Below the pieces are notes generated by a model. It did not search any database, was not told where the DNA came from, and saw only the letters and a list, made by a program, of their open reading frames with translations. Source: Paenibacillus sp. FSL H7-0326 (GTDB taxonomy: Bacteria > Bacillota > Bacilli > Paenibacillales > Paenibacillaceae). Taken from it: a stretch of DNA of 64,000 nt. Location of the stretch: contig NZ_MPVN01000002.1 of NCBI RefSeq assembly GCF_001955535.1, positions 1 to 64,000 on the forward strand, in the 5' to 3' direction. Positions 1 through 9,382 of this stretch are shown piece after piece (the stretch's first letter is position 1; every line of letters begins with the position of its first letter). The position numbers were made by a program, and so were the translations under genes.

Positions 1-278
1 TTATAATACCATTTATTCTCATTTAATTAAATAGTTGAATGATTAATATTTTTTATCTTACTAGTTAGAGAAATTTAATTCATCCATGTCGAAAAATACA
101 GAATTGTGCGATTGCCCGAGAAATAATTCGTGGATCAGCTCTATTTAAACACTCCAACTGCCATAACAGAAGTTATAAGCATGTTATAACAGCATAATTT
201 AAGAAACATGATCTACTTTGAATTTTTCATATGTTGTATTTTCTGAATATAGCTTTTAAATTTGATGGTTGACACGAT
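1..278. other. AT-rich non-coding left edge
   Basis: No convincing gene is seen. The stretch is very AT-rich. It contains one inverted repeat at 172-190, arms GTTATAA and TTATAAC around a 5-nt spacer. This could be an operator for a gene lying off the left edge, but nothing in the window identifies it. Confidence 0.5.
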
Positions 279-310
279 TAAAAAACCCAGCTTATTAATC
301 AAACTGGGTT
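279..310 (-). terminator. Intrinsic terminator of the polyketide operon
   Basis: On the minus strand the stem AACCCAG (304-310) pairs with CTGGGTT (284-290) and is followed by a T run. It lies about 20 bases past the stop codon of the FAD oxidoreductase gene and closes the three-gene operon. Confidence 0.85.
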
Positions 311-329
311 CAGCTCATGAAGATTTAAT

Positions 330-1511
330 TTATCGTTGAATTCCCATCTCGGTCAAACGAGTCGCCTTCACAAGATAAGAAGCTAGACTTGGGAACAATT
401 TTGCAGCCCCAGGATATAGACGATTGGTCTTGGCAAAAGCCAGCTTCTGGATACGTTTAGCCCGTTTCAGCAGCTTGCCAAAATGATGGTTCGCCTCCAA
501 AGTATACTCGCTCTGCCACTCATCATAGGTAATCTCAGATCTTAAATATCGATCTGTTACAGTCGAGCAGATGATAGATGATCTTAACGCGATAGACATG
601 CCGTCACCACATAATGGAGGAATCACCATTAACGCATCTCCTATATGAGGGAAGATTGACCACGGCTCGGGAACCGTAGATAATTTGACCGGAGCAATGG
701 ATACCTGCGATCCTGGGGCAGGGACCCCTGTGCTCAGTCTGACCGACAGCTTCTCATTATCCTGTGCTGCCGCCTGTAATATATCGGATACGGACTTCCC
801 AATACGCTGAACCGTCTTTAGTGGAAGCAGCGCAGCGACATTCGCCTTCTCTCCTCCTTCGATAGGAGATATTCCAACATAACCGCCTTCACAGAAATAC
901 AGCTCCACCCGCGGCTCTGTCTTGATGCCAGTATAATGAGATTTAACGCCGACATAAACCTCCGAATCTAGTGGGACATCGATCTCCATACCTTGAACAA
1001 ACTTGGGTCTAGGGGTTCCATAGGCGCCGATAACAGATCGGGTATGATAGTGGACGACATCCTTTCCTTGCCGTACGGATACTCGATAGCTGTGGTCGTC
1101 AAGCTGTACAATATCCAGCACCATCGCTTTGGTTACGATGCTTGCACCCGCCTCGATGGCTTTTTGATGCAGCATCATATCCAGCTCATATCGGCTGATT
1201 CCCCAGGCTTTGCCTGGAAGGGCTGAATCGATCTCGCCTCCATTTGGCATGATGATCTTTGCACTGTCCATCACGCTGGGCTCCACTTGAAAAGCGAACG
1301 GATCAACACCCACATAAGCCAGCATCTCTAAAGTCTCCGGTGACATGAACTCCCCGCATGTTTTATGCCTTGGAAATGCTTTGCGGTCTAACAATACCGT
1401 GGTATATCCCATACCTGCAAGCTGTACAGCACATGCGCTTCCCGCAATTCCTGCTCCTATGACAATGATATCCACTTGTTGTTCCATGTGTAATTCATTT
1501 TGGTTGTCCAT
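330..1511 (-). CDS. FAD-dependent oxidoreductase, geranylgeranyl-reductase-like
   Basis: A cytoplasmic flavoprotein, third gene of the type III polyketide operon. It has an N-terminal Rossmann FAD site (GAGIAG, about residue 19 from the chosen start), the R-x-x-x-C-G-E segment typical of the geranylgeranyl reductase/UbiH-like family near residue 50, and a second FAD-binding GDGMS segment near residue 300. Probable role (inference): oxidation or hydroxylation of the polyketide made by the upstream synthase. The ATG at 1511 is chosen because an AAGGTGA-like SD lies just before it; a GTG at 1520 is possible but its SD would be too close. There is a 37-nt gap after the methyltransferase. The family is clear; the substrate is unknown. 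Confidence 0.85.
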   Translation of the reverse strand: MDNQNELHMEQQVDIIVIGAGIAGSACAVQLAGMGYTTVLLDRKAFPRHKTCGEFMSPETLEMLAYVGVDPFAFQVEPSVMDSAKIIMPNGGEIDSALPGKAWGISRYELDMMLHQKAIEAGASIVTKAMVLDIVQLDDHSYRVSVRQGKDVVHYHTRSVIGAYGTPRPKFVQGMEIDVPLDSEVYVGVKSHYTGIKTEPRVELYFCEGGYVGISPIEGGEKANVAALLPLKTVQRIGKSVSDILQAAAQDNEKLSVRLSTGVPAPGSQVSIAPVKLSTVPEPWSIFPHIGDALMVIPPLCGDGMSIALRSSIICSTVTDRYLRSEITYDEWQSEYTLEANHHFGKLLKRAKRIQKLAFAKTNRLYPGAAKLFPSLASYLVKATRLTEMGIQR

Positions 1512-1548
1512 ATGCCTCACCTTCCCTTCTTCTGTTGGCGCCTCTCTC

Positions 1549-2262
1549 TTACTGTCTTGGGATAATTACGGCATATCGGAACAAGGGCTTCCAGTTATAG
1601 GTCATGGATTGATGATCAAGCCGTTTTTGCAGCTCCTTCCAATCCGAGCCTTTGAATCCTTTTGCGACGGACAGCGGTCCATCATGCCGTATATAACGAT
1701 TTCTCGATATGATCCGTGTTGTAATCCATACTGCTGTATAGGAAACGGTATGCCTGTGAATATCATTGATCACAACCCCGTATCTGGACGCACGCAGCAT
1801 ATGGGATACGATCTCAACGAGCTTCTCACCGTCAAAATGATGTACAAACTGGGAGCCTGTGACGATATCTGCTGATGCATCCGGCAGGTCACATACATCG
1901 GCCTGCAGGACAGTGACTCTGTTCTCTCCCTTGAATAGAGCCCTTGCTTCATCACATGCTTCTGGTGTCATGTCTACAAGCGTGATACTCAGCTGGACAC
2001 CGCGTTCATCGGCCCAGCGAAGCAGCTTGCGGTTTACGTCTCCCGACCCTGCACCAACATCCAGAATTGACAAGCTGCTCGGCCTGCCCATCTCCTTCCA
2101 CAGCTTCTCAACTCCATATTTCGTCGGTCCTGGAGCCGCGAAGATTTTATTTAATCTCCTTAAATGTTTGAGCGCTTCGGTCAGCTCCGCTCCGCCCAAG
2201 GAGAAATCATCCATCAATTCCTCTTCCTTCGCTCTCCGATCCAGCTTCCTAAAGATAGACAT
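1549..2262 (-). CDS. SAM-dependent methyltransferase of the polyketide operon
   Basis: A class I methyltransferase of 237 residues. The glycine-rich SAM motif ILDVGAGSGD is at residues 66-75, the acidic end of strand 2 (LVDMTP) near 95-100 and the post-II segment LQADVCDLP near 118-126. Its start overlaps the 3' end of the synthase gene by 14 bases, with SD AGAGGCAGATC before the ATG, so the two are likely translationally coupled. Inferred role: O- or C-methylation of the alkyl-resorcinol or pyrone product. B. subtilis couples its type III synthase BpsA to an unrelated methyltransferase (BpsB), so this is a different tailoring set. Confidence 0.88.
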   Translation of the reverse strand: MSIFRKLDRRAKEEELMDDFSLGGAELTEALKHLRRLNKIFAAPGPTKYGVEKLWKEMGRPSSLSILDVGAGSGDVNRKLLRWADERGVQLSITLVDMTPEACDEARALFKGENRVTVLQADVCDLPDASADIVTGSQFVHHFDGEKLVEIVSHMLRASRYGVVINDIHRHTVSYTAVWITTRIISRNRYIRHDGPLSVAKGFKGSDWKELQKRLDHQSMTYNWKPLFRYAVIIPRQ

Positions 2263-3403
2263 GATCTGCCTCTACAGATGAAGAACTGTACGAAGGAACA
2301 TAGGTGAATCTCATAAGCTCAGCCGTTAACCCGGGGCCAAATGCCATCGCCACACCTTCTGCTGTCTCACGCCGCTGAGATCTCAGCTCGCTGCGCATCG
2401 CATCCAGCACAAACATAATGGTCACAGAAGACAGGTTGCCGTAATTCTTCAGGATGTCTCTGCTGTATTTGGTCTGATCGTCACGAAGTCCGAGGACTTC
2501 CTGAACCGAATCCACAATTCCTCTGCCACCCGGATGAATAGCATATAATTCAGGCTGTGGTGCACCTTCGAGCAGATAATCCATTTCTTCGGCTAGATGG
2601 GTTCCGAGCAGCTTGGGAATTCGCGGAGACAGATACAGATCAAAGCCGGTGTTTCCCACATCCCAGGTCATATCCTCGGCACAATCCGGTAATAGAACTG
2701 AGTAGCCCTTACCCAGCTGATAGTAATGCTGATGCTGATCTTCAGCCATGCTCACGACACATGAGGAAGCGCCATCTCCGAAGAATGAAGCGGCGAACAG
2801 CGCTTCCCGTTCCATCACGGGTTGAAAATGAAGTGTACACAGCTCCACACACACAACGAGTACTTTCGCACTTGGATCGCCTTGTACTACATCCCTTGCT
2901 GCTTGGATAGCTCTCAGCCCTGCCGCACATCCTTGGAAGATCAGTGGAATACGTGTCATCCGTGGGGATAAGCCCAAATGCTTGATCAATAGCACATCCA
3001 GCCCAGGTAAGAATTGTCCGGTACAACTGACGGTAACCAAATGCGTAATTGCCTCAGGTGCCGTATTTGAATCTTTAAGTGCTTTTTCCGCGGCCTGGAT
3101 TCCAAGCGGGACCGCTTCTTTTTTATATGTATACATGCGCTCTTCCGTAGTTGGAACCTCTCGATCTTGAGTGTAAGGCAGATACTCACAGTCCTCTGGG
3201 TTCCCTGTATAGCTGGGCTCACATGTATATCTCATCTCAACACCACAGGATCTGAATATTCTTCTCGCGAAACGAGCCAGCTCTGGCTTCTCGCCGAGTG
3301 TTGATTCCATTAGCTTGGCTGCATCTGTCTGTGACAAAGCATGAGTAGGAAGTGCAGTCCCAAGTCCTATTATAGAAATACGTGAGTTTAACATATCGTT
3401 CAT
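2249..3403 (-). CDS. Type III polyketide synthase (chalcone synthase-like)
   Basis: A homodimeric thiolase-fold enzyme that extends an acyl-CoA starter with malonyl-CoA without a carrier protein. The 384 residues match the family length. The catalytic triad is visible: Cys159 in IFQGCAAGLRA, His290 in YAIHPGG, Asn323 in KNYGNLSS; the C-terminal GFGPG-type loop appears as AFGPGLT. First gene of the operon, with a good SD (AGGAGG, 3413-3418 complement). By analogy with BpsA-like enzymes the starter is probably a long-chain acyl-CoA, but the starter pocket cannot be judged by eye. Product identity is unknown. Confidence 0.93.
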   Translation of the reverse strand: MNDMLNSRISIIGLGTALPTHALSQTDAAKLMESTLGEKPELARFARRIFRSCGVEMRYTCEPSYTGNPEDCEYLPYTQDREVPTTEERMYTYKKEAVPLGIQAAEKALKDSNTAPEAITHLVTVSCTGQFLPGLDVLLIKHLGLSPRMTRIPLIFQGCAAGLRAIQAARDVVQGDPSAKVLVVCVELCTLHFQPVMEREALFAASFFGDGASSCVVSMAEDQHQHYYQLGKGYSVLLPDCAEDMTWDVGNTGFDLYLSPRIPKLLGTHLAEEMDYLLEGAPQPELYAIHPGGRGIVDSVQEVLGLRDDQTKYSRDILKNYGNLSSVTIMFVLDAMRSELRSQRRETAEGVAMAFGPGLTAELMRFTYVPSYSSSSVEADHVYL

Positions 3404-3648
3404 CCAAATTTTCCTCCTAATATTTGCGTATATGCCTGTAGATAGAGGTCAGTCCCCACACTCAGAATTTTGTACAAGCCCTTCACTACTCCATATCTTC
3501 TGTTGACAACGTACTTTTTAACCAATTTTAGTTACATAAAATGTTAATAAAACGGTCATCACTGTGATGTTTTTTATATTTTTATCCCCTGTTTTAAAAC
3601 TATTTACCCTTACCAACTCATTTGGAATCTTTAAAATAAGAAATAGGA

Positions 3649-3668
3649 GGCGAAAAACAGAATTCGCC
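3649..3668 (+). promoter_or_regulatory. Small hairpin in the leader of the chitin-active gene
   Basis: GGCGAA (3649-3654) and TTCGCC (3663-3668) form a 6-bp stem with an 8-nt loop. It overlaps an AGGAGG at 3645-3650 that has no start codon behind it and lies 14 bases before the functional SD GAGGAGG (3682-3688). It might be an mRNA structural element; function unproven. Confidence 0.3.
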
Positions 3669-3698
3669 CGCCAAAAATGTTGAGGAGGAAATTTATAA

Positions 3699-5051
3699 AT
3701 GGAAAATGTTCTGGTCCAAAGCAAAAAGAAATTCCACTTTCGATTGCTGCTTGGAATCGTATTGGCATTCATCACATGCTTGATTGTTGCAGAGATTGCC
3801 TCGGCTCATGGTTACATAAGTGCTCCGCAAAGCCGGGCTTATCTCTGCCATCTTAAACAGAACACAAACTGTGGTAACGTACAGTATGAGCCCCAATCCT
3901 TAGAAGCAAAAGGTAATTTCCCTGCAGCAGGACCTGCCGACGGACAAATTTCAGGAGCTGGAATCTTCCCACAAATGAATGAACAGTCTCCTACTCGCTG
4001 GACGAAAGTCAACATGAATACAGGACCAAACACTTTTACGTGGACACTTACAGCCGCTCATGCGACTACTGAATGGAAGTACTACATTACTAAACCGGGC
4101 TGGGATCAGAACAAAGCGCTCGCACGTTCCGATATTGAATTGTTCTGTTCGATTAATGACGGTGGCAAAAGACCTGACTACACAGTGACGCATTCTTGTA
4201 ATATTCCTTCTGACCGCAGCGGCTACCATCTTATTCTTGCCGTATGGGAAATCGCAGATACAGGAAATGCATTTTATAACACCATTGATGCGAACTTGAA
4301 TGGCGGAGGAGGAAACCCTGGGGATACAACTGCACCTACAGCACCAAGTGGACTGCACTCTATGGGTGTTACTGCGAGCTCCGTCTCCCTGATGTGGTCA
4401 GCATCTACAGACAATGTTGGTGTCACTGGATATGAAATTTACAGAGGCTCCACATTGGTTGCTACCGTATCTGGTTCAACCCTGACATACAATGCTACAG
4501 GTCTTACAGCCAACACAAGCTACTCCTTTACAGTTAAGGCGAAGGATGCGGCGGGCAATGTATCTGCTGCGAGCAACGCATTAAGCATTACAACTTCCGG
4601 GGCGGGTACTCCAGACACGTCTGCGCCTTCAGCTCCAAGCGGGCTGCATTCCATGGGTGTTACTGCGAGCTCTGTCTCCCTGATGTGGTCAGCAGCTACT
4701 GACAATACAGCAGTAACGGGATATGAAATCTACAGAGGCTCCACACTGGTCGCTACGGTATCCGGTACTACCTTGGAATATAATGTCACGGGTCTTACTG
4801 CCAATACGAGCTATTCCTTTACAGTAAAAGCCAAGGATGCGGCAGGCAACATCTCTCCTGCGAGCAATACACTAACCCTCTCCACTTCAGCGCCGCCTTC
4901 AACGACAGCACCTGCATGGACACCAGGAACAGCGTATAAAGTGAATGATCTTGTAACTTACAACGGAGTAGTGTACAAATGCCGTCAAGCTCATACGGCT
5001 TTGGCTGGATGGGAACCCGCAACCACTTTAGCGCTTTGGATCGAGAATTAA
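3699..5051 (+). CDS. Secreted AA10 lytic polysaccharide monooxygenase with two FN3 and a CBM5/12 module
   Basis: An oxidative chitin/cellulose-cleaving copper enzyme. The signal peptide has a charged start, a hydrophobic core around residues 15-31 and cleavage after ASA36, leaving His37 as N-terminal histidine-brace ligand. The second brace histidine is probably His121 (TAAHATTEW) and the axial aromatic is in NAFYN near 209. Domains: AA10 37-205, FN3 209-300, FN3 306-396, chitin-binding module about 403-450 ([13 protein letters not shown], Trp-rich). SD GAGGAGG at 3682-3688. The two FN3 copies are nearly identical in DNA, a sign of recent duplication or gene conversion. Monocistronic, closed by a strong terminator. 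Chitin is the likelier target given the CBM, but cellulose is not excluded. Confidence 0.94.
   Translation: MENVLVQSKKKFHFRLLLGIVLAFITCLIVAEIASAHGYISAPQSRAYLCHLKQNTNCGNVQYEPQSLEAKGNFPAAGPADGQISGAGIFPQMNEQSPTRWTKVNMNTGPNTFTWTLTAAHATTEWKYYITKPGWDQNKALARSDIELFCSINDGGKRPDYTVTHSCNIPSDRSGYHLILAVWEIADTGNAFYNTIDANLNGGGGNPGDTTAPTAPSGLHSMGVTASSVSLMWSASTDNVGVTGYEIYRGSTLVATVSGSTLTYNATGLTANTSYSFTVKAKDAAGNVSAASNALSITTSGAGTPDTSAPSAPSGLHSMGVTASSVSLMWSAATDNTAVTGYEIYRGSTLVATVSGTTLEYNVTGLTANTSYSFTVKAKDAAGNISPASNTLTLSTSAPPSTTAPAWTPGTAYKVNDLVTYNGVVYKCRQAHTALAGWEPATTLALWIEN
4323..4890 (+). repeat. Tandem near-identical FN3-coding repeats
   Basis: Two direct repeats with a 291-base period begin at 4323 and 4614. 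Segments such as [19 protein letters not shown] and [16 protein letters not shown] recur unchanged, and much of the DNA is identical. They encode the two FN3 linkers between the catalytic and chitin-binding domains. Confidence 0.9.
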
Positions 5052-5083
5052 CACATATGCAGTGAGTTAAAAAGATTAACAAA

Positions 5084-5131
5084 ACAAACAAAGCTCCTGC
5101 TTTCCTGGAGCTTTGTTTGTTTTATTGTTTT
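5084..5131. terminator. Bidirectional intrinsic terminator
   Basis: A 14-bp stem, 5084-5097 paired with 5107-5120, has T-rich DNA on both sides. It sits between the convergent monooxygenase gene and the SDR gene and can serve both strands. Confidence 0.9.
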
Positions 5132-5192
5132 AATATTTTTTCTATCAATTCATTTTATAATCTCCTAAACTGCTTTAATCCAGAGTATATAA

Positions 5193-6062
5193 TTACAGTC
5201 CTTGTTCTATTGCATATCTGCCCCAGTGAGGCCGGCTACCATCCCTGTCTGTAAATCCATACTCATCAGACAATCCCCATGAGCTGAGTGCAAGCCCACT
5301 CTTCTCATGCACCTTGGGATCTGCCGCGAGACACGCAGCTGCCTTGCCTACATAATCAGGTGTTTCCGAAGCAATGAAATGTGGCTCCGTACGCACTGCA
5401 TCTCTCCAGTTCTCTTCGGTTACACCGAAGTAATCCAACATAGCTTCTGAACGCAAAAAACCGGGGGTAAGTGCCAGCGCTGTTACGTTATGCGGCTTCA
5501 GTTCTTCGGCCATAGCCTTTGCCAGATGAATAACCGATACTTTGGCTAAGCTGTAGTAAAGATTACCTCGATATTTATCATCAATACCGTCCGTTATTTC
5601 TATGATTAACCCTTGCTTCCTTGCTACCATCAGCGGCGCTCCAAATTTGCTGGTGATCATGTGCGAATGGACTGCCCGCTTCTGCATCGTTAATCCATCC
5701 TCCAGCGAGTGCTCCCAGAACGATTTGGACCAGTCTGTCAGCGGATCACCTCCCCACACATCATTTACGAGGATATCCAGCCGCCCTTCTCTTTCTCGGG
5801 CGACTCGCTCAAACAGCCGCTCCACCTGCTCAGGATCTGTGTGATCGACTTGGGCTGCAATTCCAATTCCTCCTGCCTCAGTCACCAGCTCTGCCGTTTC
5901 TTCAATGGTTTCCGTTCGGTTCATATCCGATTTATCCTGGCGAGTACTGCGTCCCGTACAATAAACTGTGGCACCGGCCGCTCCCAGCTGAACGGCAATC
6001 GCCCTTCCTGCTCCGCGGGTGGCACCTGCTACAACTGCAACTTTATCTTTTAAGGATGTCAC
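5193..6062 (-). CDS. Short-chain dehydrogenase/reductase
   Basis: A cytoplasmic NAD(P)-dependent oxidoreductase of 289 residues. The cofactor loop AGATRGAGRA is at residues 12-21 (Gly-rich, Ala in place of the usual Thr at its start), GRSTR near 37-41 suggests NADP preference, and the catalytic YxxxK is Tyr170-Lys174. A Thr (ITDG, about 157) replaces the usual catalytic Ser region. Starts with GTG at 6062 after SD GAGGAG. It is monocistronic, bracketed by terminators on both sides. Its substrate is unknown; no neighbouring pathway gives a clue. Confidence 0.88.
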   Translation of the reverse strand: MTSLKDKVAVVAGATRGAGRAIAVQLGAAGATVYCTGRSTRQDKSDMNRTETIEETAELVTEAGGIGIAAQVDHTDPEQVERLFERVAREREGRLDILVNDVWGGDPLTDWSKSFWEHSLEDGLTMQKRAVHSHMITSKFGAPLMVARKQGLIIEITDGIDDKYRGNLYYSLAKVSVIHLAKAMAEELKPHNVTALALTPGFLRSEAMLDYFGVTEENWRDAVRTEPHFIASETPDYVGKAAACLAADPKVHEKSGLALSSWGLSDEYGFTDRDGSRPHWGRYAIEQGL

Positions 6063-6222
6063 TTATTCTTTCACTCCTCTATTATTCTTTTTTCTTATAC
6101 ATCAGGACTTCTGTAGTCCTTCCTACTTATTGTAAATGTGAAATATGACAATACCTGTCGTAGTTAAATCCAATCATTTTCATGATACCTTTAGCTGATT
6201 TAATCAAGAGTATGTATCATTC

Positions 6223-6265
6223 AAAAAAACCGCTGAATGGAATTAATCATTCCTTTTCAGCGGTT
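6223..6265 (-). terminator. Intrinsic terminator after the dicarboxylate symporter
   Basis: Stem 6256-6265 / 6228-6237 (AACCGCTGAA type) followed by seven T on the minus strand, just past the symporter stop codon. Confidence 0.9.
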
Positions 6266-6302
6266 ATCGGATTATGCCTCTCAGCGATAAATATTTTAGG
6301 CT

Positions 6303-7637
6303 TTACTCTACTTCCAATTTTCTAGCTGCAGGCAGATCCGTGACAGTCGGTGCAGGAGATACCTCTTCTTCTGCAATCAATCCAGATTTCATCACCAGTA
6401 GAGCCTGCTTTTTATTGAAAAGTCCTTCCCATCTGGCAACGACAAACGTCGCTACGGCATAACCTATCAAGTTAATTGTCGTACGGAAATTCCCCATAAT
6501 CCGGTCTGGAGCCAGCATTAGTGCAACAGCTGCGATGGGGATGAAGCCTGTGCTTGCAGCCGTTGCGGACAGGGCAACAAACGCAGAGCCCGGTATACCT
6601 GCCATTCCCTTGGATGTAAGAAGCAGCACAGCAAGCAGCACAAGCTGTTCGTACAAGCCGAGATCTGTTCCTGTTGCTTGGGCCAAGAATACGAGTGCGA
6701 GTGACAAATAGATTGAGGCTCCGTCAAGGTTAAAAGAGTAGCCTGTGGGTACCACCAAACCTACGACGGATCGATCACATCCTGCTTTCTCCAGCTTCGT
6801 CATCAGCTGCGGCATCACCGCTTCTGTAGAACCGGTAGCGAAGGAGAAAATAATTTCCTCCCGAATCAGTTTGATTACTCCCCACAAGCCAATGCCCACA
6901 AAGAGCCGCATTATGACTTCAAGAACAAGCAGGAAAATGAAGCATGCAGCCGCCATGGCCAGAAACAGCTTGCCGAATGAGAGCAGGGTCTGCATTCCAT
7001 ATTGACTTACCGCATAAGCCATCGCTCCAAAGGTTGCAATAACGGTCAGCTTCATGATGAAGCCCATAATTTGAAAAATAACTTTGCTGACATGATCCAG
7101 CAGATCAATCAGAAAATCAGAGGTTCGGCCCCCGATCCGAACGAGTGCAAAACCGAATAAGCAAGAGACAAGCAGAACCTGCAGCATGGCATTGGATGCG
7201 AATGCCGACACGACACTCTCAGGAATGATGTTCATGATAAACTCGGTTTTTGTTGGAAGCTCAGAATTGTTCGTGGCCTGTCCAACCGCGTCAACGGACA
7301 GGCTGGCCGGGTCCACATTCATGCCTTGTCCTGGCTTCATGACGTTTGCTGCCACTAAACCGACGATGAGTGCGATGGTGGTAACCACCTCAAAATAGAT
7401 TAAGGCCTTTCCGCCAATTCTGCCGACGGTTTTGATGTTACCTACCTTTGCGATGCCAAGCACAACGACGACGAAGACAAGCGGTGATATAATCATCTTA
7501 ATTAATTTGATAAATCCGTCACCGAGTGGCTTGAGTGCTATTCCGAAGGAAGGCCAGAAATAACCTACCGCAATCCCCAGTGCAATGGCCACTATGATTT
7601 GAAAAAACAATCCTTTGTAAAAAGGCTTCCTCTCCAT
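6303..7637 (-). CDS. dctA: C4-dicarboxylate:cation symporter (DctA-like)
   Basis: A membrane importer of the dicarboxylate/amino acid:cation symporter family, expected to take up succinate, fumarate and malate with H+ or Na+. The first re-entrant loop reads FATGSTEAVMPQ, the TM7 region GYSFNLDGASIYL and the second loop TSKGMAGIPGSAF, all closer to DctA than to glutamate carriers. Total about 444 residues. I favour the ATG at 7637, which follows GGAGG; a GTG at 7655 after GGGGG is an alternative. The C-terminal tail (last 25 residues) is Pro/Glu-rich and cytoplasmic. No DctB/DctR sensor pair is adjacent. Confidence 0.88.
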   Translation of the reverse strand: MERKPFYKGLFFQIIVAIALGIAVGYFWPSFGIALKPLGDGFIKLIKMIISPLVFVVVVLGIAKVGNIKTVGRIGGKALIYFEVVTTIALIVGLVAANVMKPGQGMNVDPASLSVDAVGQATNNSELPTKTEFIMNIIPESVVSAFASNAMLQVLLVSCLFGFALVRIGGRTSDFLIDLLDHVSKVIFQIMGFIMKLTVIATFGAMAYAVSQYGMQTLLSFGKLFLAMAAACFIFLLVLEVIMRLFVGIGLWGVIKLIREEIIFSFATGSTEAVMPQLMTKLEKAGCDRSVVGLVVPTGYSFNLDGASIYLSLALVFLAQATGTDLGLYEQLVLLAVLLLTSKGMAGIPGSAFVALSATAASTGFIPIAAVALMLAPDRIMGNFRTTINLIGYAVATFVVARWEGLFNKKQALLVMKSGLIAEEEVSPAPTVTDLPAARKLEVE

Positions 7638-7875
7638 CGTTTGTGCAACCTCCACAATAACGCCCCCATATCCATCCTGTTATTTTTTTATAACTATATG
7701 CCGGGCGATATATGACGTCAATTTATCTAACATAATTTTGGAGAAATGCTTATTTAGCAAAAATAAACTAGGCATGCTACACAAAAAATACAAGTATATA
7801 ATATAATTAATGGTATTAATTGTTATTTTATTTGATATTCACGTTACCTTCGCTATCATTCTGTCATTTCCATTA

Positions 7876-7911
7876 AAAAGAGCCGGATCGCAAATGCAAT
7901 CCGGCTCTTTT
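7876..7911 (-). terminator. Intrinsic terminator after the small unknown gene
   Basis: A 13-bp stem, 7876-7888 with 7899-7911, followed on the minus strand by TTTTAAT. It lies 19 bases past the stop codon of the 117-residue gene. T-rich sequence is also present on the plus side. Confidence 0.88.
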
Positions 7912-7929
7912 CCATAATCTATCTCCCTA

Positions 7930-8283
7930 TTATTTAGAAGAATGATGCTTCCTATTTACAATAGACTCCAGCTTCTGGGAGATCATAACCCGTTCATATT
8001 TCAATTCCCATATCCGTTCGGTTACTTTGGCTTTCTCCGCTTCATCCTTCTCCAGACTTAACTGCTTAAACAAAGATAACAGCTCGTCATTCAGCGCGTC
8101 GAATTGCAACCATAACTCATTTCGCAATACCGGTGTATCCATATTCTTCTTCTGCTCTGTATAATTCTTCATCAAATTTATAATTTCTTGCTGCCATTCT
8201 GTGTCATCAATTCGGATCGCATAATTTAGGAGATCCAAATAATCATCTATTTGTAATGAATTCGTCATCCGTTGTATTGTCAT
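7930..8283 (-). CDS. Small charged helical protein of unknown function
   Basis: I do not recognise this 117-residue protein. It is highly charged, has no signal peptide or membrane segment, and residues about 55-110 look like a long coiled-coil helix rich in Glu, Lys and Leu. The first part (LDLLNYAIRIDDTEWQQEII) also looks helical. SD AAAGGAGA lies about 14 bases before the ATG, rather far. Monocistronic with its own terminator. It may be a regulator or chaperone-like partner, but nothing in the sequence decides this. Confidence 0.7.
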   Translation of the reverse strand: MTIQRMTNSLQIDDYLDLLNYAIRIDDTEWQQEIINLMKNYTEQKKNMDTPVLRNELWLQFDALNDELLSLFKQLSLEKDEAEKAKVTERIWELKYERVMISQKLESIVNRKHHSSK

Positions 8284-8469
8284 GATTGATCCAGTGTCTC
8301 CTTTACTCTCTTTTACCGAGTATTATACTAGGTTTTATAAGAATTTCAAGAGGTCAAATGATTTTCATGTAAGAATGGATTTACTTTCGGTTACGAATTG
8401 AGTCCTTACCTTTATTGTCTTTGTCTATATCATTCTAATCTAATTTAATTCACTCCCATGTGATATACC

Positions 8470-9249
8470 TCACATGTTTGCGTGACGCCGGAATTCATTA
8501 GGAGTAACCCCATACTCCTTTTTGAAGACACGGTAAAAAGAGCGCAGGCTGTTGAAGCCTGAATCAAAGGCGATATCGGTTACGGCATCCGTCGTAGATC
8601 TTAGCAGCATGTGAGCAAACGCCGCACGCAAACCGTTGATATAATCACGGAAGGAGACATGGAACTGCTCTGAGAAGATTCGGGAAATAAGATATTTATT
8701 AATGGCAAGCTCTTTTTCTAGCACATCCAATGTAAGGGGTTCCAAAAAGTGACGATCTATATAGGCTAAAATTTTCTGAACTTCATCTACTTCTTTCAAA
8801 TAATCTACTTTACGCAAGGATAGAAGGGGCATAGCGTGCCCTAGTATGACCGAGGTGTAGGCCTTCAGCAGGCGCTGCTCGCCCTGTTCTTTATAGAGAT
8901 GATATAGCGTCCACATGAATTTATTCAGCAGGTCATTCTCCTTAATCATAGGACGACTCGGAGCAGAATGAAGCAGATCCCCTGTATAATCCCCCGGAAA
9001 GGCAGCATCGAAGAAGATGAGCATCATTTCGCTGTGCTCAATGGTCTTATAGCTGTGAGGCTGATTCGGAAAAATGAGGAGTATGTCCCCTGTCGTGAGC
9101 AAATAGGTGTCGCGGCTGATATTCGCCTGCACGCTCCCCGAAAGAATTGTGGCGATCTCGACATTCTTGTGCAAATGAAGCGGATACGTGTTATTCCTGG
9201 ATATAAATGAATGGAACTGCTGGTCACGCTGTTGATATTTAATCTTCAT
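8470..9249 (-). CDS. AraC family transcriptional regulator
   Basis: A 259-residue regulator with an N-terminal cupin sensor (YPLHLHKNVEIATILSG near residue 22) and a C-terminal double HTH (LAINKYLISRIFSEQF and DIAFDSGFNSLRSFYRVFKKEYG). The start is set at the ATG at 9249, which follows GGAGGGATCGTAT; upstream in-frame codons have no SD. It is transcribed away from the pectate lyase gene, so it probably senses a pectin breakdown sugar and controls that gene (inference from position). Confidence 0.92.
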   Translation of the reverse strand: MKIKYQQRDQQFHSFISRNNTYPLHLHKNVEIATILSGSVQANISRDTYLLTTGDILLIFPNQPHSYKTIEHSEMMLIFFDAAFPGDYTGDLLHSAPSRPMIKENDLLNKFMWTLYHLYKEQGEQRLLKAYTSVILGHAMPLLSLRKVDYLKEVDEVQKILAYIDRHFLEPLTLDVLEKELAINKYLISRIFSEQFHVSFRDYINGLRAAFAHMLLRSTTDAVTDIAFDSGFNSLRSFYRVFKKEYGVTPNEFRRHANM

Positions 9250-9382
9250 ATACGATCCCTCCGACCCAGTGTAGAAGCACCTGCAAATTTTACATATCAC
9301 GTTAACAAAAACATAATATGAGCTTCCTCCTAAGTACAAGTGAAAAGATCAATTTTTGGCACGTAAGCGCAAAATAGTGGCA

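Noticed and set aside
1345..1875. 176-codon open frame on plus across the FAD oxidoreductase/methyltransferase junction
   Set aside because: Antisense to two well-supported genes, no SD and no domain.
3503..3531. TTGACA before the monooxygenase gene as its -35
   Set aside because: No acceptable -10 at 16-18 bases; the leader would also be long. Promoter not assigned.
8457..8476. CATGTGA/TCACATG inverted repeat at the araC gene end
   Set aside because: Looks terminator-like but no T tract follows on the minus strand and it includes the stop codon; probably chance.
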